The position numbers and the translations under genes were made by a program. Shown one piece after another: positions 10,294-21,000 of a DNA stretch of 38,008 bases. The notes below the pieces were generated by a model that saw only the letters and a program-made list of their open reading frames with translations, was not told where the DNA came from and ran no database searches. The stretch is from Cristatella mucedo. Lineage: Eukaryota; Bryozoa; Phylactolaemata; Cristatellidae. The DNA is taken from positions 1,967,501 through 2,005,508 of the forward strand of contig WPIO01000073.1 in NCBI GenBank assembly GCA_009760855.2, in the 5' to 3' direction. Each line of letters begins with the position of its first letter. The stretch's first letter is position 1.

Positions 10294-10715
10294 TACAGTC
10301 GCCCCTTCAGTGAAAAATCTTGACCCTTCGAAGCTGTGTGAGAAACCCACTGACATTGGAAAAATGACCCTTTTGGAAAGTGCCGTCTTTTCAGCTAAAT
10401 TGAACGGGTACTTCAGAAATCATGTCCAGTGCTTTGCAAATAGTAAGCTGGGCTCCGATGGTGCAGCTACACTTTAGGAGGTGGAGCTCTAGACCTCTAG
10501 TGGAATTCGGATGCTGCAGTTGCACTGCTGCCGAGAACGGCCCTTGAGCCCCGTGAAAGCTCTGCAGGCTCTTCCAGCAGACCCTTCGGCATGGACAGCA
10601 GGGCTTGTGGGAAGTGTCTGCCAGGCATGCATGGCAAGTAGCTCCTGAGGCTTCTCTATAACCGCCCCCTATCTTTGGCAAAAGTTCAAAGTTTTTCACA
10701 GAAGGGGCAACCGTA
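10294..10715. mobile_element. Non-autonomous TA-flanked inverted-repeat element
   Basis: The left end reads TA then CAGTCGCCCCTTCAGTGAAA. The right end, read in reverse complement from its TA, is CGGTTGCCCCTTCTGTGAAA. About 30 bases at each end are near-complementary, and each end is flanked by the TA dinucleotide that Tc1/mariner/pogo-type elements duplicate on insertion. The 418-bp body has no transposase, so it would depend on another element's enzyme. Flanking AAA-TA and TA-TTT also extend the symmetry. Superfamily assignment rests on the TA and the CAGT-type end and is inference. Confidence 0.7.
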
Positions 10716-10944
10716 TTTATAGAGAGGCTAAAAAAAGGATCCTATATTGGGTCGCCTCTAGTCAGTGAGTACTTTCATGGTTGGTTACGGTAATACACGG
10801 AGGTGATCATCTTTTTCTTCAGAGGTGCTAAGAGTTAACTATCTTTAGTTGTGTCTGAAGAGGCCAGTGCTGGGAGATGCAGAGCTTAGGCTTCCAGTAA
10901 GGGGCATACAACATTTTTTCGAGGGGCTAAACGGCAATCGGGTT

Positions 10945-11210
10945 TTTTGCCCTGCCGTGGGCGATCCTTTATTGCCCTCGCTGCAAGTGGTAGTGGTAAA
11001 AAGCAATTCATTTGTCTAGCATCTAAAGAGAACCTAATCTCTTTTCAGGGGCTTTACATATGCCCAGGGAGGAATCGAGCCCAGGACTTCGGGTCATCAA
11101 ATACATCTACCTTGACCTCGGTCGTTAAGAGGCAAGCGCCTTAATTATGGGCAGCTGTTAATGCTTTTCGGTCGCTATATATAAATGAGGCTGTTGAATC
11201 AGCTAGCCAT
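10945..11210 (+). mobile_element. SINE type B, split by a type A SINE
   Basis: The left part carries GTGGGCGATCCTTTATTGCC and CTGCAAGTGGTAGTGG. The right part, from about 11153, continues with TTAATGCTTTTCGGTCGCTA and AATGAGGCTGTTGAATCAGC. Both are type B tail words in the right order, interrupted by a minus-strand type A copy (11006-11152). The tRNA-like head is not preserved. Confidence 0.7.
11006..11152 (-). mobile_element. tRNA-derived SINE, type A, nested insertion
   Basis: On the minus strand it reads TTAAGGCGCTTGCCTC (A-box part), CGACCGAGGTC, then CCTGGGCTCGATTCC (B-box), GGGCATATGTAAAG, GAGATTAGGTTCTCT and GACAAATGAAT at the end. The matching type B halves on both sides identify the insertion boundaries. 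Confidence 0.75.
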
Positions 11211-12837
11211 ATAAATGAGGTCACTGCCTGCAAGGGCTCAATAGGCAGGCTGTCAGTTTTTCATAATTCAGACTTTAGCCTCATCTAAAAGGAGTTGGTA
11301 GCCTCAATTCTTCTATGCAAAGCATTAGGTCGATCGGCAGTTTATTTTTTAGGTCTAAAATGCTTCTAAAATGCTAGAGTGGCTCCCTGAAGGCCACTCT
11401 CCCAAAATGGGATTTAAACTTTTTTTCATCGGAGGGGCTAAATAGGCCTTATGGGTGGTATGCATTTAGTGGCAAACTCGAAATGAATCTTTCACCACCA
11501 TTTATTTTAGAGAGGCTACCGTTCTCTTTCTTTTTTACATGGCTCGTGCTTTAAGAGGCCTTCCGGGCTTCACACCTTCGACTGCAGCACGAGGGTTCCG
11601 TGTCCCCACCCCCAGGCAGTGCCACCAGGTCTAGAGAGATGTTGAACTGGCGTTTCGTGTGGCACCCCATGAGCACTAAAGCTTATAAGTCGGTCTCCTG
11701 GCGTGGGATCTAACGTCTTTCATCTTTGTATAACTCCCCTTCTGCAGCATTGCTAGAACACGAGCTTTTAAAATAGGCTATCGTTTGCAGTTGTGATCTA
11801 TGGGTACTAACGAGTCCCTTAAACATTCGAAAGAACGAACTATCTCGCCCGATAAGCTCTTTGGACAGAAAAGCTGGCAGTGTCATGCCAAGCTGTCAAG
11901 CTTCCGATGACTTCCTGTAATTCCCACTCAAGGTTAGCAAACTAAAGGCTTTGGGGATATGGATGTGCAATGCCAGCTGTCGGCAGATGCCGACTGGTCT
12001 GATGACCGATACTGCATTCGTTCAAATGAGTCTAACTCATACCTACAACTTGCTTCATCAACCAGTTGCTGAATCAATTAATCGGTGAGACTGGTTCTTT
12101 ACCTGCTGTATGCCTGAAGTTTTCAAAGTATCGTGGCTCCATCGCCATGTGATAATATGTTGCCTGAAATTAACCGTTTAAAAGGACAACACATTCAGTT
12201 CCTTCATCTTCAATGTCTTATAAAGGCTTCTAGTGCTGAAATGGGCAGTTTTCACCGAAATCGATAGCCGGAGGGGTAGTGCTACTTTGCTACTTTTGAG
12301 TGCCTGTTTTTCTATCACTTCTTAAAGTTGTTGCCGTGGTGATCCTCGACATGCCCCTTAGCCTTTAAAAATGCTGTATGGGCTTATCAATGGCTTGTTT
12401 CAAGCAACCAGTAGCCATGGCAGCAGGGCTGTTAATAGCACGATCTGTTTCCAAGTTTTTACCCTGCACTTTTGTAAGGTAGGCCACTAAGAAAATGGGC
12501 ATTGATAGAGCTTCCTCATCACCCGAGTTTGCACTGCATTTAGTAACTTTTGGCTCCTCTCCGAGGCTTTTCTTGTTGCATCGTGCGCTCGAATAGCAAA
12601 GCAGAGAACTTTTCTCTCACTCGAGATGCTTGGCGAGCCAGTGAGCTGGTAATCGCTGGCCCACACTTATTGCACAGGCCAACATTCACCACCACGTGGC
12701 CACACTTTTATCAGCCAGCTGCCTGGACACAGCATGGAGGTACCCTTGTGCCGGCCCAGTCTCTTGTGAGAGCGCGACTTGGTATGCCTTCTTCTAGTCT
12801 TGCAGTATACTCTGTCGTAGGCTTCGGGGTGCATCTT

Positions 12838-12905
12838 TAAAGTGCATGAAAAGAGATTTCGTTCTCTTGAAGTTCTATGCGAATGTCTTGTTCTTATTAT
12901 TACTA
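12838..12905 (+). mobile_element. SINE/LINE tail module, solitary
   Basis: AAAGTGCATGAAAAGAGATT, TCGTTCTCTTGAAG and TCTATGCGAATG, followed by TTATTATTACTATC, match the shared tail. No head precedes it. Confidence 0.6.
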
Positions 12906-13157
12906 TCTAATGCCTGCTTATTGCAGCAACAGTATTGGATGGTTGACTAGTGGTAATCTGCTCCTCCGGGCTGTATACCCAAGGAACTCATCTCATCGTC
13001 TTTCCATTGGTGATCGGTATACTTGCGGTGCACTGAGTGGATACAACTTATCTTGCCTGCTTCTGTGCAGGCAATCCAGCATGTCTAGCCTTGAGGGATG
13101 CACGTGTGGTCTACTGCCAACTAAGCACTAAAGACACCCATTTGTTGCTAGAGAGCA

Positions 13158-13183
13158 GCATACATTTCTCAAGAAATGTATGC
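13158..13183. repeat. 26-bp inverted repeat
   Basis: Perfect 12-bp arms (GCATACATTTCT and its complement) are separated by two bases. No function is evident. Confidence 0.85.
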
Positions 13184-13439
13184 AAGTGGGTTCGTGTGAC
13201 TCCGGCTAGCTCTTGCTTGTTAAGCACCTGCTCTATTCAAGTATGGTTGTGTGCCCCAAAGATTAAATATTACATTCGAGGTTTTAGCCAGAACCCTGCT
13301 CATGCATTGTTAGTAGGTCAACTCATTCCAGCCTGCATCTGCATTGTTCTAGTTACTGGGTGATCCACTCAAGCAGGCTCGGCCAGGCCCATCGTATCTC
13401 ACCAATCTACCCCAAGGAGCAAGGGCCGCTAAAGCTTGT

Positions 13440-13960
13440 CTGCCTCTGGCTGTTGGTTATACGGCAAACGAATAAAGTATGGGGTACTTCAGGGTTCGGT
13501 CTTAGGCCCACTTGTTTTATCTCTACCTCTGGTCAATTTCTCCGTCAAACACAATCTCGGCCTCTATTTCTATACAGACACTTAGCTCTACACATCACAT
13601 CTACACTTCTACACTTGGGAACCTTCTTAGCCTTGCACGGCACCAGACTCGCTTAATTCGCATTGACGACATTCGCACTCGGCTCGCCGGTTAACTTCAT
13701 GGAGCTTAACGATAATAAAATCAATCTAGCAATACGAACACGCCCAGTGTCACCCGAAATTCGGGAGACTTCCAACCAAGATGGTTTCATCTATCACCAC
13801 TCCAGTGATGTCTACCGGTAGTCTAGCATACTATTCCTAAACGACTTATCACTAGATTAAGATATGCATCTCTGCAACTGTCAAGTCGGCATACTTTCAG
13901 CTAAGGAACATCGCCAAAATTAGGGCCTGCTTAGATATGTGTAAAATGACCCACCAAAAC
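13440..13960 (+). mobile_element. LINE reverse-transcriptase fragment, CR1/L2-type
   Basis: Forward translation gives KYGVLQGSVLGP near 13475, matching the G-PQGSVLGP block of non-LTR reverse transcriptases. About 90 bases later comes FYTDT*LY, a decayed form of the YADDTQLY catalytic block with Asp-Asp reduced and a stop replacing Gln. DIRTRLAG follows near 13668 and SAYFQLRNIAKIRACL near 13890, which resemble later parts of the same domain. Frames change between blocks, so this is a dead 5'-truncated copy on the same strand as the RhoGEF-like exons. CR1/L2 placement is from memory of these motifs. Confidence 0.75.
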
Positions 13961-14044
13961 ATACGTTTGTCGCGTCGTGTCTACATTAGTGCACTTCCCT
14001 CTATTCGCGACTCCTGGAAAATGCTCCTTATTGTGTAGCACGGC

Positions 14045-14088
14045 CCCTGCTTAGTTTGGCTATTAGCCCTGCTTAGTGTGGCTATTCT
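14045..14088. repeat. 22-bp tandem duplication
   Basis: CCCTGCTTAGTTTGGCTATT recurs 22 bases later with one change (TTTG to TGTG). Confidence 0.85.
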
Positions 14089-14726
14089 GGCTCAAGGCAG
14101 ACAGTTAAAGAACAGCTAAACCAGCCAGCATGCCTCTGCCTCTGCCTCTCCATCTGCCTCCTCACTCTGCTAGCTTAGGCACTGTCATTTGTATATTCCT
14201 GTTATTTGTATATTTGTCATTTATGTATTATATATAATGTACATTCCATTGCCCTTCAGTGCTCCACTGTCCTTATGTGCTCCGTGTTGCAGCCTGTCCT
14301 TGTCGAAGCTGATGTCCCCCTCCAAGGCCTGCCTAACTATTTTGCAATGCACCGATGAGTAGTTCTTTGCATACCATTTTTATTCTGCTACCGCGGGCCA
14401 AAAGAGGATTCGCTGCAGTTGGTTGAATGTGCCTTTCAGACTGCATCCGGGATTTAAACGGTTGGGTAACTTGGGGTGCCGATATTGAACAGCTCAATGA
14501 TTGGATGATTTTAATAATAATAATAGTGATAGTAATAGTAATAATACTAGTAATAATTAAACTTTTAAACAGAAACTAACACATCTGTTCTTCCCAGCAT
14601 TTGCTGGGTCCTTCGTGATTTGCACTTTTTATGCTGATGAGTGCTGAAACTGTATATTACCATTACACATATAATGAATGTTGGCACTGTATGTTACCAC
14701 TGACCGTATGGTCATATCTCCTTTAC

Positions 14727-14788
14727 GGCATATGTAAAATGCTAGAAGGAGATACAGTTCTCCGAGGGTGCCATACCAATTTGTTATG
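14727..14788 (+). mobile_element. SINE/LINE tail module, plus strand
   Basis: GGCATATGTAAAATGCTAGA, AGGAGATACAGTTCTCCGAG and GGTGCCATACCAAT are the shared tail. It is followed directly by the same module in the opposite orientation. Confidence 0.65.
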
Positions 14789-14789
14789 A

Positions 14790-14950
14790 TTATAGCATTT
14801 GTAGAGCATTTTTAGACAACTAAATCTCTTGTTTAGGCACTTTGCATACGCTGGGAAGGAAGCATGGCAATGGGTTAATGATAACATGTATGGTGTCAGC
14901 ATGCATACGACAATGCAAACGACAATGCACACGGTTAGGTGGCCACGGAT
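14790..14950 (-). mobile_element. LINE 3' end, tail and part of body, minus strand
   Basis: The plus strand starts TTATGATTATAGCATTTGTA and continues CTAAATCTCTTGTTTAGGCA then CTTTGCATACGCTGG. This is the reverse complement of the shared tail, and a body resembling the copy at 32583 follows (GTCAGCATGCATACG, ACGGTTAGGTGG). Confidence 0.6.
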
Positions 14951-15993
14951 TGGCTACACCCGCATGCCAGGCAAGCACCAAGTCAGCCTAAGTGATTGAC
15001 ATCTGCTTTCGGGGTGGGGGGCCTGTGGCGATGTCATTACTGGCCAGACACTAGCTGCCCAACGCAGCAGCCAGCGGCAGGTGGTCTTCGTTGAACTGCC
15101 GTCAGCCTCTCGGCAAGAGCTCTCAGCAGCAGTCGCCCGACAGGCAGCTCTAGGCAGCTGCGCCTTGTTGCGGCTTGTTCGTAAGCACTGTGCGCCACCG
15201 ACCGTCAGGCTGCGCGTGCTGTGCACAAGCATCGCCACCACCACAGCTAGTCAATGCTGGGAGCAGCCCCTCGTGACACCACCATCGAAGGACCTTGGTC
15301 TTGTGTGATGGTGGGCATGCGTATCGGTGAAGTGTTTGCTGCTGCTGCCTGCACTTCAAGCAAGCTAGGTCTCTCTGAAGTGGATTGCTCTGCATTGTGG
15401 CTGAGAGCAGCGATTGAAGCCGCGCCAGGGAGCTCGCGGCACGGAGTGCACGGAGCGCAGGGCATCGCTCGAGGCTTGGAGCGGCATAGGGCAAATGGAG
15501 GGAAAGGGTGTCCGAGCCAACCGCGACGATGATCCAGCGTCATTGCTTGACGAGGGCGATCCTTCTTGGATCATTTTCCTCCTCATCGGAGCTCACGCTG
15601 GTCGCATGCACGTGCACGCGAACGTGCCCCCTCAATGCACCCGTGGGCTAGCACGTGCCTGAGTTCACTCTCGCCAGTACTAACTTCTTGGCATACACAG
15701 ACACACTGTAAGATTGCAGTGAATCAGTGAATTGACGGAAGCAGGTTGCCTTCGATGCACGTGGCTGTCATTCGGTTTCACGTCCATCGCAATGGGGCTG
15801 TTGTGCGACAGCTGCCTGATTCGTCGGAAGTTCGATTTCAACTGTCAAGACCGACTGGCCAAATCCTTTCTTTGTCGGTAGAAGCACTCAGTGCTGGCCA
15901 CAATGTCTCCTTCGTGCAGTCGTCCGAGACGTTGGCTGCTCCCTGTCTGACGTTTCTTTCCAATTGCTTGCCTACGTACACACCTACACACAG
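14951..15993. other. Intronic stretch, no gene seen
   Basis: ORFs of about 100 codons occur on both strands near 15.0-15.7 kb, overlap each other and show no recognisable domain. The region is richer in CAG/CTG words and GC than its neighbours. A small exon here cannot be ruled out by eye. Confidence 0.35.
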
Positions 15994-16095
15994 CCCTGGT
16001 TTGGCCCAAGGGTTACGCTGCTCGCCTTTGATGACCGAGGCCTTAGGCTCGTGCCCTTCGGCATAATATTCTCATAGCGCTAAACAAATGAATTA
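15994..16095 (+). mobile_element. tRNA-derived SINE, type A, degraded
   Basis: CCTGGTTTGGCCCAAGGGTT is the head. GATGACCGAGGCCTTAGGCT and CGTGCCCTTCGGCATA correspond to the B-box part, and the tail ends ATAGCGCTAAACAAATGAAT. The middle of the tail (the AGAGATT-TTCTC block) is mostly deleted. Confidence 0.75.
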
Positions 16096-16849
16096 TATTA
16101 GTATTATATCGTAGTCGTCTAACACCATTGAAAGCATACAAATGAGGTGTTTTAGCATTATTTATTGTAAGAACCGAGGTTATACATGCACAATCGAATA
16201 CTTACATCAATAGGAGGTGGCCCGCTTCTATTCATCTTTACATTTTACGTCCTTGATTCGCACGGGGGAAGGGGGCATTGATTCGGTCAGCTTTCGGCAA
16301 GCATCGAAGCTATGCAGTACCATAGCTGCTCAAGTCGACCAGAAAGCTGCTTGGGAGACGATACGATGCGGTTCTCTGCTCTAACTGAGCGCTCCAATCT
16401 GTACCACAATGCTCACTATGGTTGAGCTTTGGAGATTGGCTTGGCCAACTAAGCAAACATAAGTCCTCCCCCCACAAGAGCTCAGGCACAGGTAACCCAA
16501 CATTTTGGACTACATCTTAGGACACATTCCTATTCATAATAGTCGTTTAATGCAGGACGAGTTCTGTCGCAAGAACTGAAAATGCAGCCAAATAACAAAT
16601 AACCCTTACCACCGTACTTGAGGGTTGATTGCTAGCAGTTCGGGTGGTAAACCTAACCATTTTTACAACCTCCGGTTGCTGCTGATTAGCTCTGAAGTTG
16701 ACGGTTATGTGCCCATAGCAAATCTACCTTTTTGCTATCAACGGATTAATCAACGACTTGCATTTGCTGACTCTTCTACAAATGCAATGCTCTGAAAGCC
16801 TCCAACTAACGGTATCGGCACTTACAGCTTTGCCTGTTTCATCTTCCAA

Positions 16850-17118
16850 GGACCTTGAGACAGCTCGAAGTGGGCTTTCCTTTGACCCTGTACACCTTCA
16901 GTAGGTGGTCGTTTCTTTTTTGTCGTTGCACGAGGTAGGAGGCCAGTGAGCAGTAACACGTCCTTGCTAGCACCCTTCAAATATTTCTTCATATTGTACC
17001 TGACAGACCTTTCCAAAAATCCAACCTTCTTTGCCATCATCGCCTGAGGTAGACACGTCTCGTGATAAGCAACACAAAGACCTTGGATTTCATCGTTTAG
17101 TTCCTTAGTCTTTCCCAT
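16850..17118 (-). pseudogene. Tc1-like transposase N-terminal remnant
   Basis: The minus strand encodes MGKTKELNDEIQ, then an AKKVGFLERSVRYNMKKYL stretch and a terminal ATTKKKRP. These are the N-terminal helix-turn-helix DNA-binding region and the following basic linker of Tc1-type transposases (typically about 340 residues, DDE nuclease). Only about 90 residues remain. The catalytic DDE part is not recognisable leftwards, and no terminal inverted repeats could be fixed. It is inactive debris in inferred intron 1. Confidence 0.78.
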
Positions 17119-17424
17119 GGCAGGATAGCTCCTTTGAGCAGTTTCAAGCATACATGGTGTAATCAGGAAGTGCAAACATGACTCATCTACCATACACCGG
17201 CGTTAGCACCGAAAAGCCTTCAGCCGTTTGGATTGTAAGCAAGATAATCAGATTGCAAGAACAAGCACACAGTCTGGCATGACAAAAGGTAAATATCGTT
17301 CCACGCTGCTGGGTTTTTGTCGTTTCTGACAGTATCGGCAATCCGGCCACTGACAGGGAGTTAATTTTGGTTGTCAACAAAATCAGGTTTATGTAACAGT
17401 CAGTTCGCACAGCCGGGAATCTTG

Positions 17425-17720
17425 GGTTATAATAATAATAATAACACTTGATAAAGTGCCCGCAGAGAACACCATCTCTTTCTAGGTACTTTACATTTTC
17501 TGCAAAGGAAATGCGATCGAATGGTCAGTGGTAGCATGCTCGATAAACAACTAGAATAACATGGTTAGGGCCGACATGCACTTCGTAAATGTATGTGTAT
17601 AGCTTTTTTGTTAAGATGCACACATTGCTCTGACCTGCCGCTTGGTGGCAGCACATTTTTTGGCACCACTCTTTGGTTGCAGTCAAACTTTGGGGCCACA
17701 AAAAACGGTCTACCAACCAC
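17425..17720 (-). mobile_element. LINE 3' end, minus strand
   Basis: The plus strand opens TTATAATAATAATAATAACA, then CTTGATAAAGTGCCCGCAGA, ATCTCTTTCTAGGTACTTTA and CGATCGAATGGTCAGTGGTA. It matches the copy at 32583 almost word for word over the first 150 bases. It is the reverse complement of a LINE 3' tail. Confidence 0.75.
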
Positions 17721-19004
17721 TGCTAATGGTTCAGTGCTATGTAAGCAGTGGCAGCCTGTAGCTAGCTAGAGGCAGCTCGGCCATCGTCACCATGCTTGGA
17801 GCTGTGCTGCGAGAGGTGTGAGGTAGGATATGCCGTGCCAATTGTAGCCGTACAGCAGCTTTGCCAGGATTGTTGTCTGGCCGTTGCTTTCCTTCTCGTG
17901 CACACCCACTCGCGGCTCGTATCTCCCGACCTTTCATTATGGTCCACGCTCCTGCTAGTGGCCAAAGGAGGGTGAGTTGGGGGGTTTGTGTACTGGTTTC
18001 GTTTTTGATGACTCCTAGAGCTTACTGTTTGTTACTAGGGCTAGCTAACTTGCAGGCTATCCTACGAATCGTAAGCAGCATCCCACATGCAGCGATTAAA
18101 TACTTGAGGCAGTCACCAGCTTGTGTAATGGACACGACTCGCCAGTAGTGGCTTGCACTCGTCGTGAGAAAGATGCACGCCACTCGCTGGGCTAACAGGC
18201 ACGAAAGCAAATTGCTGCCAGCCCGACCCACCCGGCGATGCTTGCAAAAGCCGACAGACTACTAGCCAGCAAGCTGCCTCATTGTGGCTGCCCTTCGAGT
18301 GAAGCAGCCATGTCTGTGGTGGGGGTTTAGGGTGCCTGCCTGACAGCCGAGAGTGCAAGCCAGCACTAGGCCACCAGACCATTGTGCCGGTACCAGGCTC
18401 TGTCCTGATGATTGATTAGGCTTTCCTTAGGCTGCCCACACAGGTTTCAGGCCTGGCTGAGTACGCTGCACAGCAGCAGGCATGCGTTTGTCTGCCAGCT
18501 GCCACTCTTCTGCTCATGCACCTGCCGTAAGCAGCTAATTTGGGGTCACGAGCAACAACGTGACAAGACATTCTGCTGTTAGCATAATCCACTGTAAGCG
18601 ACCGGTTGGCTGGCGAGGCTCAGCTCTGTCCAACTGCCTACTCGCCCAGTCTAGTTTTCTACCAGCCACACTGGGGTTTTTCTACCAGCCACACTGGGGT
18701 TGCACAGATGTTTCATTGTGGCAAGACCCCGACGAGGCACGGTGAAGGCTGACCTGCCATAGCAGCTAATAAGAGGGCTCGTCGAGACGAGGCACATTCG
18801 ATGTAAGTCATCGTCAAGTGACCTTTACGGTCGTTCGTTTAAATTTGTACAGGTCTTCAGCACTGCTGTCCTGATGTAGCATGCCATGTATCAGCCTGGC
18901 TGCTGTTCAGGGTCAACAGTATTCGCCGTAGTACTGGCAATTGTAGGTCTTCATAAAGCTCGGGTGGGCTAGTGTTTGATCGTCCTACTGCTTCGTTAAG
19001 ATGG
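17721..19004. other. Intronic stretch, no gene seen
   Basis: Only short ORFs of up to 95 codons occur, without recognisable similarity. A 22-bp duplication lies at 18655-18700. Composition is CTG/CAG-rich with few CpG. Confidence 0.35.
18655..18700. repeat. Short tandem duplication
   Basis: TTTTCTACCAGCCACACTGG is repeated immediately, with a spacer of one T. Confidence 0.9.
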
Positions 19005-19200
19005 AGTTCGTTACCCCCTGGGTCTTTGACCTGTGGTAAGACGCTAGAACTCCATGACCCAGGTTCAAGGGTTTGAGTCCTGCAGCGTGCAATCGAGTAT
19101 TTCCTGCTGAAAGCGGGTGATAGGTGCCAAGGCTCTTTTGTCGTTCCTTCTGTTCTTTTTGTTCGTTTTTTCTGTAAATGAGGCTGTAAAATCAGCTAAC
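19005..19200 (+). mobile_element. SINE type B, diverged
   Basis: GTCTTTGACCTGTGGTAAGA is the head and GGTTTGAGTCCTGCAG the B box. The tail shows CCAAGGCTCTTTTGTCG and GTAAATGAGGCTGTAAAATC. A TTC/TTTTG-rich insertion separates the last two tail words. Confidence 0.65.
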
Positions 19201-19315
19201 CTTCACTTTTTACCTGCACACTCTCTGCTTACATTCAAGAACTGAGCAAATGCCTGCCTACTCAAGCCTTGTCTGTGATGACCAAGGTATGGCCTGACAT
19301 AGCAAAATTGCCGAA

Positions 19316-19455
19316 CTGGTTTGGTTCGGTGGTTAAGGTGCTCGCCCCGATCAAGGGCTGGCTGAGGTCGTGGGTTTGAGCCCCGAGGCATATATGAAGT
19401 GCCTGAATAGAGATTAGGCTCTCTCAGGGTGCTATACAAATGAATTTTTATTTTA
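19316..19455 (+). mobile_element. tRNA-derived SINE, type A, well preserved
   Basis: The order is GGTTTGGTTCGGTGGTTAAG, GTGCTCGCCCCGATCAAGG, GGTCGTGGGTTTGAGCCCC, GGCATATATGAAGTGCCTG, AGAGATTAGGCTCTCTCAGG and GTGCTATACAAATGAATT. At about 140 bases this is the cleanest type A copy in the window and could serve as the reference. Confidence 0.88.
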
Positions 19456-20031
19456 TCTTATAATTTGATCGAGGAATGCTTACAAGATACAGATATAGGA
19501 GGTCTTAGGTTCGACTATGGAGTTAGAGACCGCATGTCCGTCTTGGTTAGCTCTCTGATATTCCCCAGTTGACAGCCCTCCAGACAACCTGTTGGCAGGC
19601 CGAGAAACAAGTCTCCTGGCTTCAACACTCAGAACTTTATTTAGCAGAAATCTTGCAGGCCAAGCCTAGTCTAGGTACTCAAGACTGCCACCGGCTTAGA
19701 GGGATCCAGCCCTCCCCCCTCTTTCTCCTGTGTACTTCTCCCTAATATTCCATGCAGGCATTGGTTTTGCACTGTCGAGCCATTGTTCGTTCCAAAACCG
19801 CCGGACAGTTGACGCCGGCAGTTTGTGATAGATGGATGTCCTGACAGATGCTGCCAATGCATGGACTCGTGCCAGGCTGCCGAGTCATCCACGAGCCATT
19901 GTCCACCCTCTCAACCGGTCGTGAGCCAGCAGCTGCATAGGCAGCCGGATCCCTCGTAGGGCCTTAGCCCAGTGTTCACGGCTTCCATCTGAGTCACTGT
20001 TCCGTCACACCCAGGTATGTTGTAGCTCACA

Positions 20032-20490
20032 ATGTCTGTATACACGTGCATTATGTCGGATCTATCAGCTGCATTCGATACTAGTGATCACGATATCCTA
20101 CTTGAGCGATTGAGAACTACGGTCGATCTTGCATACCAGGGGCTGGCATGGTTCAAATTGTACTTGTCCGATCGCGGTCAACACGTGTCGTTTGGTGGTC
20201 ATGTCTCCTTTAGCAGACCTGTCGTCTTGGAGTTCATCAAGGGTTTATTCGCAGCCATATCATATTTTCTTCAATACTTAACCTCTGGGAAAAGTAGTTC
20301 AGCCCACGGGATCGGCTGTCACTTCCAGGGTGAGATACCTAACTGTATTGTCGTTTAAACCCGCTGAATCTATGGATGTTCCAGCTGTAGATAAACTGAA
20401 TGCTTGCCTTGCAGACGTTAGATCTTGGATGTCGGCCAATATCCTTGAGCTGACCAACAAAAAACCAAACTGCTGCTCATAGGACATGCG
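20032..20490 (+). mobile_element. LINE reverse-transcriptase fragment, CR1/L2-type
   Basis: Forward translation contains SDLSAAFDTSDHDILLERLR, the D-L-SAAFDT-DH block that carries the first catalytic Asp of these reverse transcriptases. LAWFKLYLSDRGQHVSFGG follows. After a decayed stretch where the PQGS and YADD blocks should be, another frame gives LNACLADVRSWMSANILEL and then KTKLLLIG near 20465. The missing catalytic block and frame changes make this an inactive fragment. Confidence 0.85.
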
Positions 20491-20687
20491 AATTGGCGAT
20501 GCAGTTGTGAGACAGTCACCATACGCTCGGACTTTCTCTTTATTGTATGAGATGAAGTCAGTTGGCTACCGTATTTGCACCGACGGGTTCTTCGGCTTTG
20601 AATGTGCTATAGAAAACTGCTATGTAACAACCGCTTAGTCTTGGTGGCTTTGTGGTGTTACATACGGAGATGCATATGTACATATAG

Positions 20688-20850
20688 GGCTGTGATAGCC
20701 CAGCAGGTAAGGTGCTTGCTCTTCACGACTGAGGTCGTGGGTTCGAATCGTGCAGTGGGTGATCCTTTATTGCCAAATGCAAGCAGAAGTGGTAGGCACA
20801 TTAAGGCTCTTCTGCTTCTATACTGATGAGGCTGTTAAACCAGCTAATAT
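20688..20850 (+). mobile_element. tRNA-derived SINE, type B, reference copy
   Basis: TGATAGCCCAGCAGGTAAGG is the A box and TGAGGTCGTGGGTTCGAATC the B box. The type B tail follows: GTGGGTGATCCTTTATTGCC, GCAGAAGTGGTAGGC, TTAAGGCTCTTCTGCTTCTA and ATGAGGCTGTTAAACCAGC. It is the most complete type B copy. Confidence 0.85.
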
Positions 20851-20910
20851 ATAAAAAATACAAATCGTGCGGTATATCCATGCATGTAAGTGTACATTTA
20901 GTTTTTCGAG

Positions 20911-20911
<1 letters not shown>

Positions 20912-20991
<80 letters not shown>

Positions 20992-21000
20992 TATATATAT
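20912..21000. repeat. (AT)n microsatellite
   Basis: A run of about 75 bases of alternating TA is followed by AATT and a second shorter run. The whole is self-complementary and could extrude a cruciform. The Ile/Tyr-repeat ORFs on both strands are artefacts. Confidence 0.97.

Noticed and set aside
19316-19400. Possible functional tRNA gene
   Set aside because: The A- and B-box words are present, but no acceptor stem closes and the same head recurs with a SINE tail at many sites.
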